From: Muricoccus nepalensis
Lineage (GTDB): Bacteria; Pseudomonadota; Alphaproteobacteria; Acetobacterales; Acetobacteraceae
Assembly (NCBI RefSeq): GCF_006438825.1
Contig: NZ_RCZP01000024.1
Coordinates: 1-64,000, forward strand
Length of the DNA stretch: 64,000 nt
Reading direction: 5' to 3'
Each line of letters opens with the position of its first letter. The stretch's first letter is position 1. The translations under genes and the position numbers were made by a program. This document shows positions 31,286 through 42,017 of the stretch, piece after piece. The notes below the pieces were generated by a model that saw only the letters and a program-made list of their open reading frames with translations, did not search any database and was not told the DNA's origin.

Positions 31286-32565
31286 CCGCTCCCCCCCGGG
31301 AGACTCTCCGGCGGCCCTCCGGCGACCTCGCGCCCCATCAGCGCGAGCCCCTCGGCCACCGAGACGAACTCGCCGCCGCCAAAGATCCTCTCCTCGCCGA
31401 AGCGCCGCGCGAAGATCGCGCGCACCGCCGGCACGAGGGAGGTCCCCCCGGTCAGGAACACCCGGTCCACGGCCCCAGGCCCGACGCCGGCATCGGCCAG
31501 TGCCCCGTCCACCGCCGCCTCCATGCGGGCGAGGTCGGGGGCGATCCATTCCTCGAACTCCCCCCGCTCGATCGGCGCCTCCACCGCGAAGTCCTCGTGG
31601 CGGAAGCGCAGCACGGCCGTCTCCGCCGAGGAGAGCGCCGCCTTGGCCGAGGACACGGCGCGGTAGAGCGCGTAGCCCGCCTCGTCCTCGATCAGCCGGA
31701 TGAGGTGGCGAAGCCGCTCGGGATGGTCCGCCGTCCGCGCGACCTCGGCGATCTCGCGCAGCGTCCGCGGCCCGCGCATCAGCGGCAGCTGGTGCCAGCG
31801 CGCGAAGCTCGTGAACCAGCCGGGCGGCACGGGCAGCGGCTTGCCCATCACCCGGTACTCGCCCCCCTTGCCCAGCCGGGGCGAGATCACGCGGTCGATG
31901 ATCCGCGTGTCGAAGGCATCCCCGGCCAAGCCCACGCCCGCGTGGCCCAGCGCCGCCACCCGGCGCGGCGGGCCGGGGTCGAAGCGCAGCACCGAGAAGT
32001 CGCTCGTCCCGCCCCCGAAGTCGCCCACCAGCACCGTCTCGGGCCGCTCGATCCCGCTCGCGAAGCGCTGCCCGGCCGCGGCCGGCTCCAGCGCCACATC
32101 CACCTCGGCCAGCCCCGCCGCCGCGAAGGCGCCGCGCAGCCGCGCCTCCCCGAAATCGTCCTCCGCCCGGTCTCCGACGAAGCGCACGGGCCGCCCGACC
32201 ACCACCCGCGCCCCCGCCATGGCCGCTCCGAAGGGCGCCAGCAGCTCCCGCAGGAACAGCCCGATCAGCGCCTCCAGCGTGAAGCGCCGCCCGAGGATCC
32301 GCGTCTCCGTGAAGCTCCGCTGCGCGAGGTAGCTCTTCATGGACATGACGAGCCGGCTGGCGAGCGGCTCCTCGAGATAGGCCTCGATCGCCGCCGGCCC
32401 CGCCGCGTGCCGGGCCGCGCCCCCCACCGGGTCCGCCCAGAAGCAGAGGACGGAGCGGAACACCTCCCCCGTGTCGCGCGCCAGCGTCACCGCCTCCCCG
32501 TCGGGGCTGAGGGCGGTGACGACGCTGTTGGTGGTGCCGAAGTCGATGCCGATGACAGGTCGCAA
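31282..32565 (-). CDS. Hsp70-family (YegD-like) chaperone
   Basis: 427 residues. The nucleotide-binding domain of Hsp70/actin type is complete: GIDFGTTNSVVTAL (phosphate 1), VGDFGGGTSDFSVLRFD (phosphate 2), and FLTGGTSLVPAVR (adenosine motif). A DnaK substrate-binding domain and EEVD tail are absent, and the length fits YegD/HscC-like proteins of 430-450 residues. It has no adjacent J protein or GrpE. The client is unknown; a role in folding a specific partner is an inference from the family. Confidence 0.85.
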   Translation of the reverse strand: MRPVIGIDFGTTNSVVTALSPDGEAVTLARDTGEVFRSVLCFWADPVGGAARHAAGPAAIEAYLEEPLASRLVMSMKSYLAQRSFTETRILGRRFTLEALIGLFLRELLAPFGAAMAGARVVVGRPVRFVGDRAEDDFGEARLRGAFAAAGLAEVDVALEPAAAGQRFASGIERPETVLVGDFGGGTSDFSVLRFDPGPPRRVAALGHAGVGLAGDAFDTRIIDRVISPRLGKGGEYRVMGKPLPVPPGWFTSFARWHQLPLMRGPRTLREIAEVARTADHPERLRHLIRLIEDEAGYALYRAVSSAKAALSSAETAVLRFRHEDFAVEAPIERGEFEEWIAPDLARMEAAVDGALADAGVGPGAVDRVFLTGGTSLVPAVRAIFARRFGEERIFGGGEFVSVAEGLALMGREVAGGPPESLPGGSG

Positions 32566-32627
32566 GGCCGGGGCTCCCGCCGGAAGGGCGCGGGTTCAAC
32601 CCCGTCCGCGCCCCCCTGGCAAGGCCC

Positions 32628-33458
32628 TCAGGCCACGAGCGAGAGGATCATCCGGACCGCGGTCACGCCGAGGAACGCCGCGAAGGCCCGCTTGAGCGCG
32701 AGCGGCGGGATGGCGTGCGCGAGATGCACCCCCCAGGGCGTCGCCAGCATGGAGGTCGGCACGATCAGCAGGCAGCCGAGCAGGTTCACGTAGCCGAGGC
32801 TGAAGGGCGGCAGCACCGGGTTGCCCCATCCCGCGAGGACGAAGCCGATCGCCGCCGGGATGGAGATGACGATGCCGAAGGCCGAGGCCGTCGCCACCGC
32901 CGAGCGGATGGGGGTCCCGAAGAGGTTCAGCAGCGGCACGCCGACCGTCCCGCCCCCGATCCCCATCATCGCCGAGATCCCGCCGATGAAGAGCCCGACC
33001 CCCTGCCGCAGGATCCCCGTCGGGAAGCTCTCCCGCAGCCGGGCGTCCACCCCCGTCAGGCCCATGTTGAGCGCGACCAGCAGCGCGATCGCGGCGAAGA
33101 CCGCGGTCAGCGTGGACCCCCTCACCCAGATCGCGATCACCGTGCCCACCAGCACGCCGACCACCAGCGAGGGGATCAGCGCGCGCAGCAGCGGCATGTC
33201 CATTGCGCCCTTCGCACGGTGCTTGCGCGCCGACTGGATGGAGGTCGGGATGATCGTCGCCAGCGAGGTCCCGACCGCCAGCTTCATCTGGATCGCCTCG
33301 GGAATCGCGAAGAAGGGGAAGACGTTGAACAGCACGGGCACGATGACGATGCCCCCGCCCACCCCCAGCAGCCCCGCCAGCGTGCCCGAGACCAGCCCCG
33401 TGGCCGCCATCGCCGCGGCCAGCGCCGCGATCCAGACGGGGTCGTGCATGTGCTCCAT
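32628..33458 (-). CDS. TauE/SafE (TSUP) family anion exporter
   Basis: 276 residues with about eight hydrophobic segments. The two TSUP signature repeats are clear: GTLAGLLGVGGGIVIVPVLF near the N-terminus and GGISAMMGIGGGTVGVPLLN in the second half, each followed by an A-V-x-T-S/A-type segment. Family members move sulfite, sulfoacetate, taurine-derived or other organic anions. A second TSUP gene is divergent from it, starting 124 bases away. Substrate cannot be deduced. Confidence 0.9.
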   Translation of the reverse strand: MEHMHDPVWIAALAAAMAATGLVSGTLAGLLGVGGGIVIVPVLFNVFPFFAIPEAIQMKLAVGTSLATIIPTSIQSARKHRAKGAMDMPLLRALIPSLVVGVLVGTVIAIWVRGSTLTAVFAAIALLVALNMGLTGVDARLRESFPTGILRQGVGLFIGGISAMMGIGGGTVGVPLLNLFGTPIRSAVATASAFGIVISIPAAIGFVLAGWGNPVLPPFSLGYVNLLGCLLIVPTSMLATPWGVHLAHAIPPLALKRAFAAFLGVTAVRMILSLVA

Positions 33459-33581
33459 GGGGATGTCCTGGCCTGCCTCGCGCGGCCCGGGCGCCGCGCC
33501 GGGGGCCTGTAGGGCGGAACGGCGCCCCTGTCAGGGGGGGGTACTTGGCCTCGCCGCCGACAAGGGCGCATCATCCGGCCC

Positions 33582-34340
33582 GTGCCCCTCCTCACCGATC
33601 CCTGGTTCTACGCGCTGGCCATCCCGGGCTTCCTGCTCAACGGGATCAGCAAGGGCGGCTTCGCCTCCGGCGCGGGGAACGTGGCCGTGCCCCTCATGGC
33701 GCTGGCCGTGCCCGCCCCGCAGGCCATCGGCATCGCGCTGCCCGTCCTCTGCGTGATGGACGTCGCGGGGCTGCGCGCCTGGTGGGGCCGGTGGAGCGGG
33801 CGGGAGATGCGCGCCATCCTCCCCGCAGGGCTGCTCGGCCTCGTGCTCGGCATCCTCGCCTTCGGCCTCATCCCCGCGCGCGGGATGAGCCTCCTGCTCG
33901 GCGGCATCACCCTCGCCTTCCTCGCCCGCGGCCTCTACCAGCGCTTCCGCGGGGGCTCGCCGCCCCCCGCCCCGCCCAGCGCCGGCAAGGCCTGGTTCTG
34001 GGGCGCGACCTCCGGCTTCGCCAGCACCGTCGCCCACACCGGCGGCCCGCCGCTGGCCATCTACCTCTACCCGCTGAAGCTCGACCGCGCGGCGCTGGCC
34101 GCCACCACCACCGTCTTCTTCGGGGTGATGAACTACGCCAAGCTCCTGCCCTACTGGGGCCTCGGCCTGCTGGACACGACCAACATCCTCACCAGCCTCG
34201 TCCTCATCCCCGCCGCGCCCCTCGGCGTGAACCTCGGCATCTGGCTGCAGAGCCGCATCACCGACCGCGCCTTCTACAACGTGGTCTACGTCCTCCTCGC
34301 CCTCACCGGCGCCAAGCTCGTCTGGGACGGGCTGGCCTGA
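33582..34340 (+). CDS. TauE/SafE (TSUP) family transporter, second copy
   Basis: 252 residues from GTG 33582. FLLNGISKGGFASGAGNVAV and FASTVAHTGGPPLAIYLYPL are the degenerate TSUP signatures of the subfamily with K-G-G rather than G-G-G. About eight membrane spans. It starts a + strand run with an Asp/Glu racemase 17 bases downstream, then an aldolase and a binding protein. It may export or import an acid made or used by those enzymes. Confidence 0.85.
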   Translation: MPLLTDPWFYALAIPGFLLNGISKGGFASGAGNVAVPLMALAVPAPQAIGIALPVLCVMDVAGLRAWWGRWSGREMRAILPAGLLGLVLGILAFGLIPARGMSLLLGGITLAFLARGLYQRFRGGSPPPAPPSAGKAWFWGATSGFASTVAHTGGPPLAIYLYPLKLDRAALAATTTVFFGVMNYAKLLPYWGLGLLDTTNILTSLVLIPAAPLGVNLGIWLQSRITDRAFYNVVYVLLALTGAKLVWDGLA

Positions 34341-34357
34341 CCCCCGGAAGGAAGCCC

Positions 34358-35065
34358 ATGCCCGACCGTATCCTCGGCGTCCTCGGCGGCATGGGGCCGC
34401 TCGCCAGCGCCGAGTTCATGCGCCAGCTCACCCTCCTCACCCCCGCCGCGCGCGACCAGGACCACGTCCCCGCCGTCCTCTGGTCCGACCCCCGGGTGCC
34501 CGACCGCACGGCCGCCCGCCAGGGCACCGGTCCCGACCCCCTCCTCGCCCTCCTGCGCGGCATCCGGGGCCTGGAGGCCGCCGGCTGCGGCGCCATCGCC
34601 ATCCCCTGCAACACCGCCCATGGCTGGATCGACGGCATGCGGGCCGCGACCGCCCTTCCCATTCTCCACATCGTCGACGCCGCCGCGGAGGCCCTGCGCG
34701 CGGCCGGCATCCCCCCAGGCCCCATAGGCGTGATGGGCACCGCCGCCACCCTCGCCATGGGCCTCTTCCAGGACGGCCTCCAGGCCGGCGGCTGGGAGGT
34801 CTCGGTGCCGACCGAGGCGGAGATGGCCCGCCTCGTCACCCCCGGCATCGCGCTGGTGAAGGCCAACCGCGTCGCCGAGTCCCACGCCCCGCTCGCCGAG
34901 GCCGCGCAGGCCCTCGCGGCCCGCGGCGCCCGGGCCGTCGTCCTCGGCTGCACGGAGATCCCGCTCGGCATCGCCGCCGGCCCCGCCCAGCCCTTCCCCG
35001 TCATCGACACCATCCAGGCCCTGGCGCTCGCCTCCATCCGCTGGGCCCAGGGCGAGAGGGGCTGA
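34358..35065 (+). CDS. Aspartate/glutamate racemase family protein
   Basis: 235 residues behind GGAAGGAAG. The family's two catalytic cysteines are in IPCNTAHGW (about residue 86) and LGCTEIPLG (about 197), each in its usual context. The start, RILGVLGGMGPLASAEFMRQ, is typical of YgeA-type amino-acid racemases. It should interconvert D- and L-forms of an acidic or related amino acid without a cofactor. Close spacing after the TSUP gene suggests co-transcription. Confidence 0.9.
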   Translation: MPDRILGVLGGMGPLASAEFMRQLTLLTPAARDQDHVPAVLWSDPRVPDRTAARQGTGPDPLLALLRGIRGLEAAGCGAIAIPCNTAHGWIDGMRAATALPILHIVDAAAEALRAAGIPPGPIGVMGTAATLAMGLFQDGLQAGGWEVSVPTEAEMARLVTPGIALVKANRVAESHAPLAEAAQALAARGARAVVLGCTEIPLGIAAGPAQPFPVIDTIQALALASIRWAQGERG

Positions 35066-35129
35066 AACTTCGCTTGCCCGTCTATTTTATCCAATCTACG
35101 TTCCGGGCTCCGAGCAGAGGGGCCCTAAG

Positions 35130-36056
35130 ATGGCGAAGATCGGCTGGCAGGGCGTCTTCCCCGCCGTCACCACCCAGTTCCGCGAGGACTTCAGCCTCGA
35201 CCTCGCCGCCACCCACACGGTGATCGGCAACCTCGTCCGCGACGGCGTCTCCGGCCTGATCGTCTGCGGCACGGTCGGCGAGAACACCGCCCTCTCCCTC
35301 GCCGAGAAGGTGCAGGTGATGGAGGCCGCGAAGGACGCCGCCGCCGGCCGCGTCCCCGTCATCGCGGGCATCGCCGAGTTCACCACCGCCTTCGCCAAGG
35401 ACACCGCGCGCGAGGCCGCCCGCATCGGCGTCAACGGCGTGATGGTGATGCCCGCCCTCGTCTACTCCGCGAAGCCCCACGAGACCGCCGCCCATTTCCG
35501 CGGCGTAGCCTCGGCCACCGACCTGCCGGTCATGGTCTACAACAACCCGCCCATCTACAAGAACGACGTCACCCCCGACATCCTGGCCATGCTCGCCGAT
35601 GTCGAGACGATCGTCTGCTTCAAGGAATCCTCCGGCGACACCCGCCGCTTCACCGACCTCCGCAACCTCGTCGGCGACCGCTTCACCCTCTTCGCGGGCC
35701 TCGACGACGTTGTGGTCGAAAGCGTGCTCATGGGCGCCGAGGGCTGGGTGTCGGGCATGTCCAACGCCTTCCCGGTGGAGGGCGAGACCCTCTTCCGCCT
35801 GGCGCGCGAGGGCCGCATGGCCGAGCTCATGCCGATCTACGAGTGGTTCATGCCCCTCCTCCACCTCGACGCCCGCCCCGACCTCGTCCAGTGCATCAAG
35901 CTCTGCGAGGCCATCATGGGCCGCGGCTCCGCCATCACCCGCCCGCCCCGCCTCGCCCTGCCCGAGGCCGAGCGCGCCGCCGTGGAGGCGATGATGCGGA
36001 CGGCCCTGGCGAAGCGCCCGGCCCTCCCCGATGTCGGCCTGAAGATCGCGGCCTGA
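35130..36056 (+). CDS. Dihydrodipicolinate synthase/N-acetylneuraminate lyase family aldolase
   Basis: 308 residues forming a TIM barrel. Class I aldolase features: GTVGENTALSLAEK (pyruvate carboxylate site with Thr-48), VMVYNNPPIY with Tyr-137, and the Schiff-base Lys-165 in IVCFKESSGDT. Length and motifs fit DapA-like proteins, but the surrounding uptake and racemase genes suggest a catabolic aldolase or dehydratase acting on a keto acid rather than lysine synthesis. The 64-base gap from the racemase may hold a promoter. Confidence 0.9.
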   Translation: MAKIGWQGVFPAVTTQFREDFSLDLAATHTVIGNLVRDGVSGLIVCGTVGENTALSLAEKVQVMEAAKDAAAGRVPVIAGIAEFTTAFAKDTAREAARIGVNGVMVMPALVYSAKPHETAAHFRGVASATDLPVMVYNNPPIYKNDVTPDILAMLADVETIVCFKESSGDTRRFTDLRNLVGDRFTLFAGLDDVVVESVLMGAEGWVSGMSNAFPVEGETLFRLAREGRMAELMPIYEWFMPLLHLDARPDLVQCIKLCEAIMGRGSAITRPPRLALPEAERAAVEAMMRTALAKRPALPDVGLKIAA

Positions 36057-36117
36057 TCCGCGCGGCAAGAGCCCAGAGAAGCGAACACACGGCACCCCCA
36101 CCCACGAGGACCAACCG

Positions 36118-37704
36118 ATGACCCCCACCCGTCGCCACCTCCTCGCCGGGGGTGCCGCCCTGGCCGCCGGCGGCATGCCCTATGTCGGCCCCGCCCGCGC
36201 GCAGGCCGCGGCGCCGCTCCGCTTTATCCCGTCCACGCCGCTGCCCTCGCTCGACCCCATCGTCGCCACCAGCTACGTCATCCGCAACCACGGCTACCTC
36301 ATCTACGACACGCTCTTCGCGACGGACGAGAACTTCGCGATCAAGCCCCAGATGGTGCAGTCCTGGGAGAGCGCGCCGGACGGCCTGAAATGGACCTTCC
36401 ACCTCCGCGACGGCCTCGTCTTCCACGACAACCAGCCGGTGCGCGCGGCAGACTGCATCGCCTCCATCCGCCGCTGGTCCGCGCGCGACGCCTTCGGCCA
36501 GACCTTCGCCACCTTCGTCGACGGCTATGACGCGGTGGACGCCCGCACCTTCGCCATCCGCCTCAAGCGCCCCTTCCCGCAGATCACGGCGGCCCTCGGC
36601 AAGCTCTCCTCCAACGTGCCCTTCATCATGCCCGAGCGGGTCGCGAGCACGGACCCGTCGCGCAACATCACGGAGGCCATCGGCTCCGGCCCCTGGCGCT
36701 TCCAGGCCGCGCAATGGGTTCCCGGCCAGAACGCGGTCTACGAACGCTTCGCCGCCTACCGCCCGCGCGAGGAGGCCCCCTCCTGGGCCGCCGGCGGCAA
36801 GGTCGCGAAGATCGACCGCATCGAGTGGCTGGCGCTGACCGAGCCGGCCGCCGCCGTCGGCGCCATGATCCAGGGCGAGGTGGACTGGTACGAGCAGCCG
36901 CCCGTGGACCTGCTGCCCGTCCTCAAGCGCGACCGCAACATCGCGATCCAGAACGTGCCGCTCGGCCTCATCCTGCTGATGCGCTTCAACCACACGCAGC
37001 CGCCCTTCAACAACCCGAAGGTGCGCCAGGCCGTGCTGGCCGCGATGCGCCAGGACGACTACATGCAGGCCGTCGTCGGCAACCCCGAATACTACACGGA
37101 GGCGAAGACCTTCTTCACCGCGGGCTCGCCGATGTCGTCCGGCGCCGGCGGCGCGGAGGCCATGCCGGGCGACCTCAACCGCGCCAAGGCCCTGCTGCGC
37201 GCCTCCGGCTACGCGAACGAGAAGGTCGTGCTGCTCGCCGCCGCCGACCAGCCCATCGCCTACAACCAGTGCCTCGTCACGCAACAGCTCCTCAAGAACC
37301 TCGGCATGAACGTGGAGCTCGTCTCCACGGACTGGGCGAGCTTCATCGGCCGCCGCGCCAACCGCGGCGGCGTCGACGCCGGCGGCTGGTCGGTCTTCCA
37401 CACCCTCTGGTCCGGGGCCGACACGCTGAACCCCGCGCTGCACCCGCTCATCCGCGCCAACGGCGCCACCGCCTGGTTCGGGTGGCCGGAGGACCCGGAG
37501 CTCGAATCGCTCCGCGAGGAGTGGATCGGCAGCGACGACCCGATCACCCAGAAGACCCTCGCCGCCCGCATCGAGCGCCGCGCCTTCGAGACCGTGCCCT
37601 ATGCCCCCGCGGGCAAGGTCGAGCAGCCCATGGCCTACCGGAAGAACCTCGCGGGCATGGTCCTCTCGCCCGTGCAGTTCTTCTGGAACATGGAAAAGAA
37701 GTAG
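36118..37704 (+). CDS. Oligopeptide/nickel-type ABC substrate-binding protein
   Basis: 528 residues with a twin-arginine-like signal (TRRHLLAGGAALAAGGMPYV). The body is SBP family 5: LDPIVATSYVIRNHGYLIYD, WTFHLRDGLVFHDNQPVRAA and later domains. Such proteins bind peptides, opines, glutathione or nickel in the periplasm. Permease and ATPase genes are not adjacent, so it may share a permease elsewhere. It is the last gene of the + strand run beginning with TSUP and is followed by a strong hairpin. Confidence 0.9.
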   Translation: MTPTRRHLLAGGAALAAGGMPYVGPARAQAAAPLRFIPSTPLPSLDPIVATSYVIRNHGYLIYDTLFATDENFAIKPQMVQSWESAPDGLKWTFHLRDGLVFHDNQPVRAADCIASIRRWSARDAFGQTFATFVDGYDAVDARTFAIRLKRPFPQITAALGKLSSNVPFIMPERVASTDPSRNITEAIGSGPWRFQAAQWVPGQNAVYERFAAYRPREEAPSWAAGGKVAKIDRIEWLALTEPAAAVGAMIQGEVDWYEQPPVDLLPVLKRDRNIAIQNVPLGLILLMRFNHTQPPFNNPKVRQAVLAAMRQDDYMQAVVGNPEYYTEAKTFFTAGSPMSSGAGGAEAMPGDLNRAKALLRASGYANEKVVLLAAADQPIAYNQCLVTQQLLKNLGMNVELVSTDWASFIGRRANRGGVDAGGWSVFHTLWSGADTLNPALHPLIRANGATAWFGWPEDPELESLREEWIGSDDPITQKTLAARIERRAFETVPYAPAGKVEQPMAYRKNLAGMVLSPVQFFWNMEKK

Positions 37705-37718
37705 GACTCGCCACGAGA

Positions 37719-37743
37719 GAAGCGGGGCACGAGGCCCCGCTTC
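37719..37743. terminator. Hairpin between convergent genes
   Basis: GAAGCGGGGC (37719-37728) and GCCCCGCTTC (37734-37743) form a perfect 10 bp stem with a five-base loop. It lies 14 bases after the binding-protein stop and 25 bases before the aceA stop. No T-run, so it may stop transcription inefficiently or from both sides. Confidence 0.55.
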
Positions 37744-37767
37744 CCGACCCGCCGCGGCGAACGGCCC

Positions 37768-39180
<1,413 letters not shown>

Positions 39181-39291
39181 CGCTTGCTCTCCTGCAGTGG
39201 GTGAATGATTGACATTGCAGCGCGAGAAAGCGAGCCTCGGCGGCGCTTCACACCCCGTAAACCCGTGGCGTGCTTCACCCTTCCCCTCCTT

Positions 39292-39301
39292 TTTGCGTAA
39301 A
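39292..39301. promoter_or_regulatory. Possible operator between aceA and its regulator
   Basis: TTTGCGTAAA, followed shortly by CTGTAAAT, lies in the 132-base divergent region just upstream of the regulator start. RamB/ScfR-type regulators of glyoxylate genes bind TTTGC-containing sites in other bacteria; this is a weak match by eye. Confidence 0.3.
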
Positions 39302-39312
39302 GGCTGTAAATC

Positions 39313-40719
39313 TTGGCGCGTCCCATGATCGGCCGGGTGGTCCGGCGCCTGCGGCAGGAACGCGGCATCACCCAGGCGGCGCTGGCCACCCGGCTCGGCA
39401 TCTCCGCGAGCTACATGAACCTCATCGAGGCCGACCAGCGCGCCATCACGGCCAGCCTCGTCTTCAAGATCGCCGACGCCCTCTCGGTCGACCTCGCCCT
39501 CCTCTCCGGCCAGGCGGAGGGCCGCATCGAGGCGGGTCTGCGCGAGGTCTTCCGCGACCCGCTCCTCGGCGCCGAAGCCGTGCCGGAGGAGCAGGCCGCC
39601 GCCCTCGCCTCCGCCGCCCCCGACGCCGCCCGCGCGGTCCTCGCCCTCTGGCGCGCCTGGCGTGTCGCGCGCGAGGACTCGGCCGGCCTCTCCCTCCCCT
39701 CCGGCCGCCGCCTGCTCCTCCCCGGCGAGGAGGCGCGCGACGCCTTCCACGACGCCGCCAACCACTTCCCCTCCCTCGAGGAAGCCGCCGAGGCCCTCCG
39801 CGCCGCCCTGGCCGAGCCCGCGCCCCAGGCGCTCGACCACGCCCTGGCCGAGCGCCTGCGCGCGCATCACGGCCTCGCCGTCACCGTCGGCGTGCTGCCG
39901 GGCGCGGCGCTCCGCCGCTACGAGGCCGCGACCGCCCAGCTCACCCTCAGCGAGACGCTGCCGCGCGAGAGCCGCTCCTTCCACCTCGCCTTCACCCTCG
40001 CCCTGCTCGAGGCGCGCGAGGCCGTGGAGCGCGTCATCGCGGCCATCGGCCCCACCACGGACGAGGCCGCGGGCATGCTCCGCATCGGGCTGCTGAACTA
40101 CGTCGCGGCCGCGGTCATGCTCCCCTACGCGCCCTTCCTCGCCGCAGCCCGCGCGCTCCGCCACGACGTCACGGCCCTCTCGGCCCGCTTCGCCGCCTCC
40201 TACGAGCAGACCTGCCACCGCCTCTCGACGCTCCAGCGGGAGGGCGCGCGCGGCGTGCCCTTCTTCTTCCTCCGCGTGGACCCCGCGGGGAACGTCTCCA
40301 AGCGCTTCTCCGCCGCCGGCTTCCCCTTCGCCCGCGGCGGCGGCTCCTGCCCGCGCTGGATCCCTCACGCGGCCTTCGCCACCCCCGGCCGCATCGTCGT
40401 GCAGGTGGCCGAGTTGCCGGACGGCGCCGAGTTCCTCTGCTTCGCCCGCACGGTCGAGCACCCCGCCACCCGATGGGGCGAGCCTGCGCCGGTGCAGGTC
40501 GTCGCCATGGGCTGCGCCATCGGCCGCGCCGCGGAGGTCTGCTACGCCGACGGGCTGGACCTCGCCTCCGCCAAGGTCGGCATCGGCCTCTCCTGCCGCC
40601 TCTGCGACCGGCCGGACTGCCGCTCCCGCGCCTTCCCGCCGCTCGAGCACCGCCTGCTGCTCGACCCCGCCTCGGCCGGCGCGCCCTTCGTCTTCTCCCG
40701 CCCGGGGGCGCCGGCCTGA
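39313..40719 (+). CDS. Short-chain fatty acyl-CoA regulator family protein (ScfR/RamB-like)
   Basis: 468 residues from TTG 39313 (ATG 39325 is an alternative). An XRE-type HTH is at about 10-65: [20 protein letters not shown] and [17 protein letters not shown] peptidase-M78-like (ImmA/IrrE) region follows at about 160-260, without an intact HExxH. The C-terminal domain is the DUF2083 type, with cysteines in [13 protein letters not shown]. This architecture is RamB/ScfR/PccR, which activates or represses acetate and propionate genes on binding acyl-CoA. Divergence from aceA fits that role closely. Confidence 0.9.
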   Translation: MARPMIGRVVRRLRQERGITQAALATRLGISASYMNLIEADQRAITASLVFKIADALSVDLALLSGQAEGRIEAGLREVFRDPLLGAEAVPEEQAAALASAAPDAARAVLALWRAWRVAREDSAGLSLPSGRRLLLPGEEARDAFHDAANHFPSLEEAAEALRAALAEPAPQALDHALAERLRAHHGLAVTVGVLPGAALRRYEAATAQLTLSETLPRESRSFHLAFTLALLEAREAVERVIAAIGPTTDEAAGMLRIGLLNYVAAAVMLPYAPFLAAARALRHDVTALSARFAASYEQTCHRLSTLQREGARGVPFFFLRVDPAGNVSKRFSAAGFPFARGGGSCPRWIPHAAFATPGRIVVQVAELPDGAEFLCFARTVEHPATRWGEPAPVQVVAMGCAIGRAAEVCYADGLDLASAKVGIGLSCRLCDRPDCRSRAFPPLEHRLLLDPASAGAPFVFSRPGAPA

Positions 40720-40743
40720 CGCGAGGCGCCCTGGGCCGCCCGT

Positions 40744-41397
40744 TCAGACCGAGAGCGCGACCCGCGCCTGCACGAGCGCCGCCGCCGCGACGGCGCCCGC
40801 CGCGACCACCCGGGCCGTCCTCTGGCGCCGCCCCACCGCCCGCATGACCCGGGGATGGGAGAGGAGCGCGCCGACGACGAGGAAGAACAGGAAGGCCGTG
40901 GCCGGGACGAGCAGCGCGAGGGCCGCCCGGCCCGCGTGGTCCAGCGACCGGTGCGCGAGCATGTAGCCCGCGAAGAAGGTGGCGGTGAGCGGGTTCGTGA
41001 CCCCGACGCAGAACCCGGCGCCGAGTGACGCGAGCCCGCCGGCCCGCCCGGGGGCAGCGGCGCCGGGCGGGGCCGCGCGCAGGACCGGCCGCAGGATCTG
41101 CCCGGCGACCAGCAGCAGCAGGACGCAGCCCGCCAGGTGCCCCGCCGCGGCCCAGCGGCCGGAGACGAGGACCTCCCCCGCTCCGGCCACCAGCGCCATG
41201 GCCGCGGCGAGGGTCCCCGCCCCCGCGGCGACGCCGGCGCAGACGGGGATCGCCCCGCCGAGGCCGCGGATGGCGGCGATCCCGCCGATCGCCGCCATGT
41301 TCGGGCCGGGCACCGCGAGCACGAGAAGATAGGCCGGCAGGAAGGCGGCCAGCACGTCCATCAGCGGCTCGGCCGCCTCCTCCAGCGCTTCCGGCAT
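40744..41397 (-). CDS. LysE family amino-acid exporter
   Basis: 217 residues, about six hydrophobic spans. The signature VLAVPGPNMAAIGGIAAIRG contains the P-G-P-N motif of LysE/RhtB transporters. A second conserved piece, CVGVTNPLTATFFAGYML, matches the F-x-NPK-type loop with NPL in place of NPK. These proteins export lysine, threonine, homoserine lactones or similar. The start at ATG 41397 or a later in-frame ATG (MDVLAAFLPAYLL) is possible. Converges with the ScfR-like gene. Confidence 0.85.
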   Translation of the reverse strand: MPEALEEAAEPLMDVLAAFLPAYLLVLAVPGPNMAAIGGIAAIRGLGGAIPVCAGVAAGAGTLAAAMALVAGAGEVLVSGRWAAAGHLAGCVLLLLVAGQILRPVLRAAPPGAAAPGRAGGLASLGAGFCVGVTNPLTATFFAGYMLAHRSLDHAGRAALALLVPATAFLFFLVVGALLSHPRVMRAVGRRQRTARVVAAGAVAAAALVQARVALSV

Positions 41398-41402
41398 GGC
41401 GC

Positions 41403-41699
41403 CTAGCGCTTGGCGTCGGAGGCCGCGGGCGCGCTCCCGCCGCTGACGCGGTAGCCGTAGGTGTCGTGCTCCGCGTCGCCGGTTGAGGCGCCGACGAAGG
41501 CGGCCTCCCGCTCGAACTCGGGCGAGGGCGTCGCGAAGGAGGGCGCGGGGCTCAGCCCGACGTCCTTCTCGTCCGACTGGGTTTCCGGCACCGGGGCGCG
41601 CGCCGGCTCCGGCCCGGCCGCGCGGCCCGCCCCCGGCGCCGCAGCCGCGAGGGCAAGGATGAGGGCACCCCGGAAAAGGGCGCGAAGGAACGGGCGCAT
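41403..41699 (-). CDS. Small secreted hypothetical protein
   Basis: ATG at 41699 follows AGGGAGG at good spacing. A Sec signal occupies 1-27 (FLRALFRGALILALAAAAPG with cleavage after GRA). The 70-residue mature part is acidic and unstructured-looking: Pro-rich, then KDVGLSPAPSFATPSPEFER and a tail with DAEHDTYGYRVSGG. No family recognised. It starts five bases upstream of the LysE gene and could be co-transcribed with it. Confidence 0.65.
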   Translation of the reverse strand: MRPFLRALFRGALILALAAAAPGAGRAAGPEPARAPVPETQSDEKDVGLSPAPSFATPSPEFEREAAFVGASTGDAEHDTYGYRVSGGSAPAASDAKR

Positions 41700-42017
41700 A
41701 CGACCTCCCTGACTTTCTGTTCTGGCGAGATGTCTGGACGACCTTGGCCGCCGCGCGTCGCTTCCGGCCGGGCGCGCGGCAGGCGGTGCGCCCCGGGGCA
41801 CCCGCCGCCGGCGATGCTGCGGCAGGCCCACCGCGAGCCGACAGAGAAAGATCGGTAAATCGAAAAGACGTGATCGGAAGTCAGGAGGACGCGCGCCCTC
41901 CTCCTTCATTTGAAGGAGACAAGTATTCGCTCAGTGAAACGCCGAGTCCGTCCAGGGCCATTCACCGCGCTTCTTGGGGCCCGCCGCGCCCGGCTCAGTC
42001 GCCGAGCCTCGCCGGCC
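41700..42017. other. Intergenic with a perfect palindrome
   Basis: No gene seen in about 320 bases. CTCCTTCA-TT-TGAAGGAG at 41901-41918 is a perfect 8 bp palindrome with a two-base centre, typical of a dimeric regulator's operator. It could serve the secreted-protein/LysE transcript. Confidence 0.4.
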
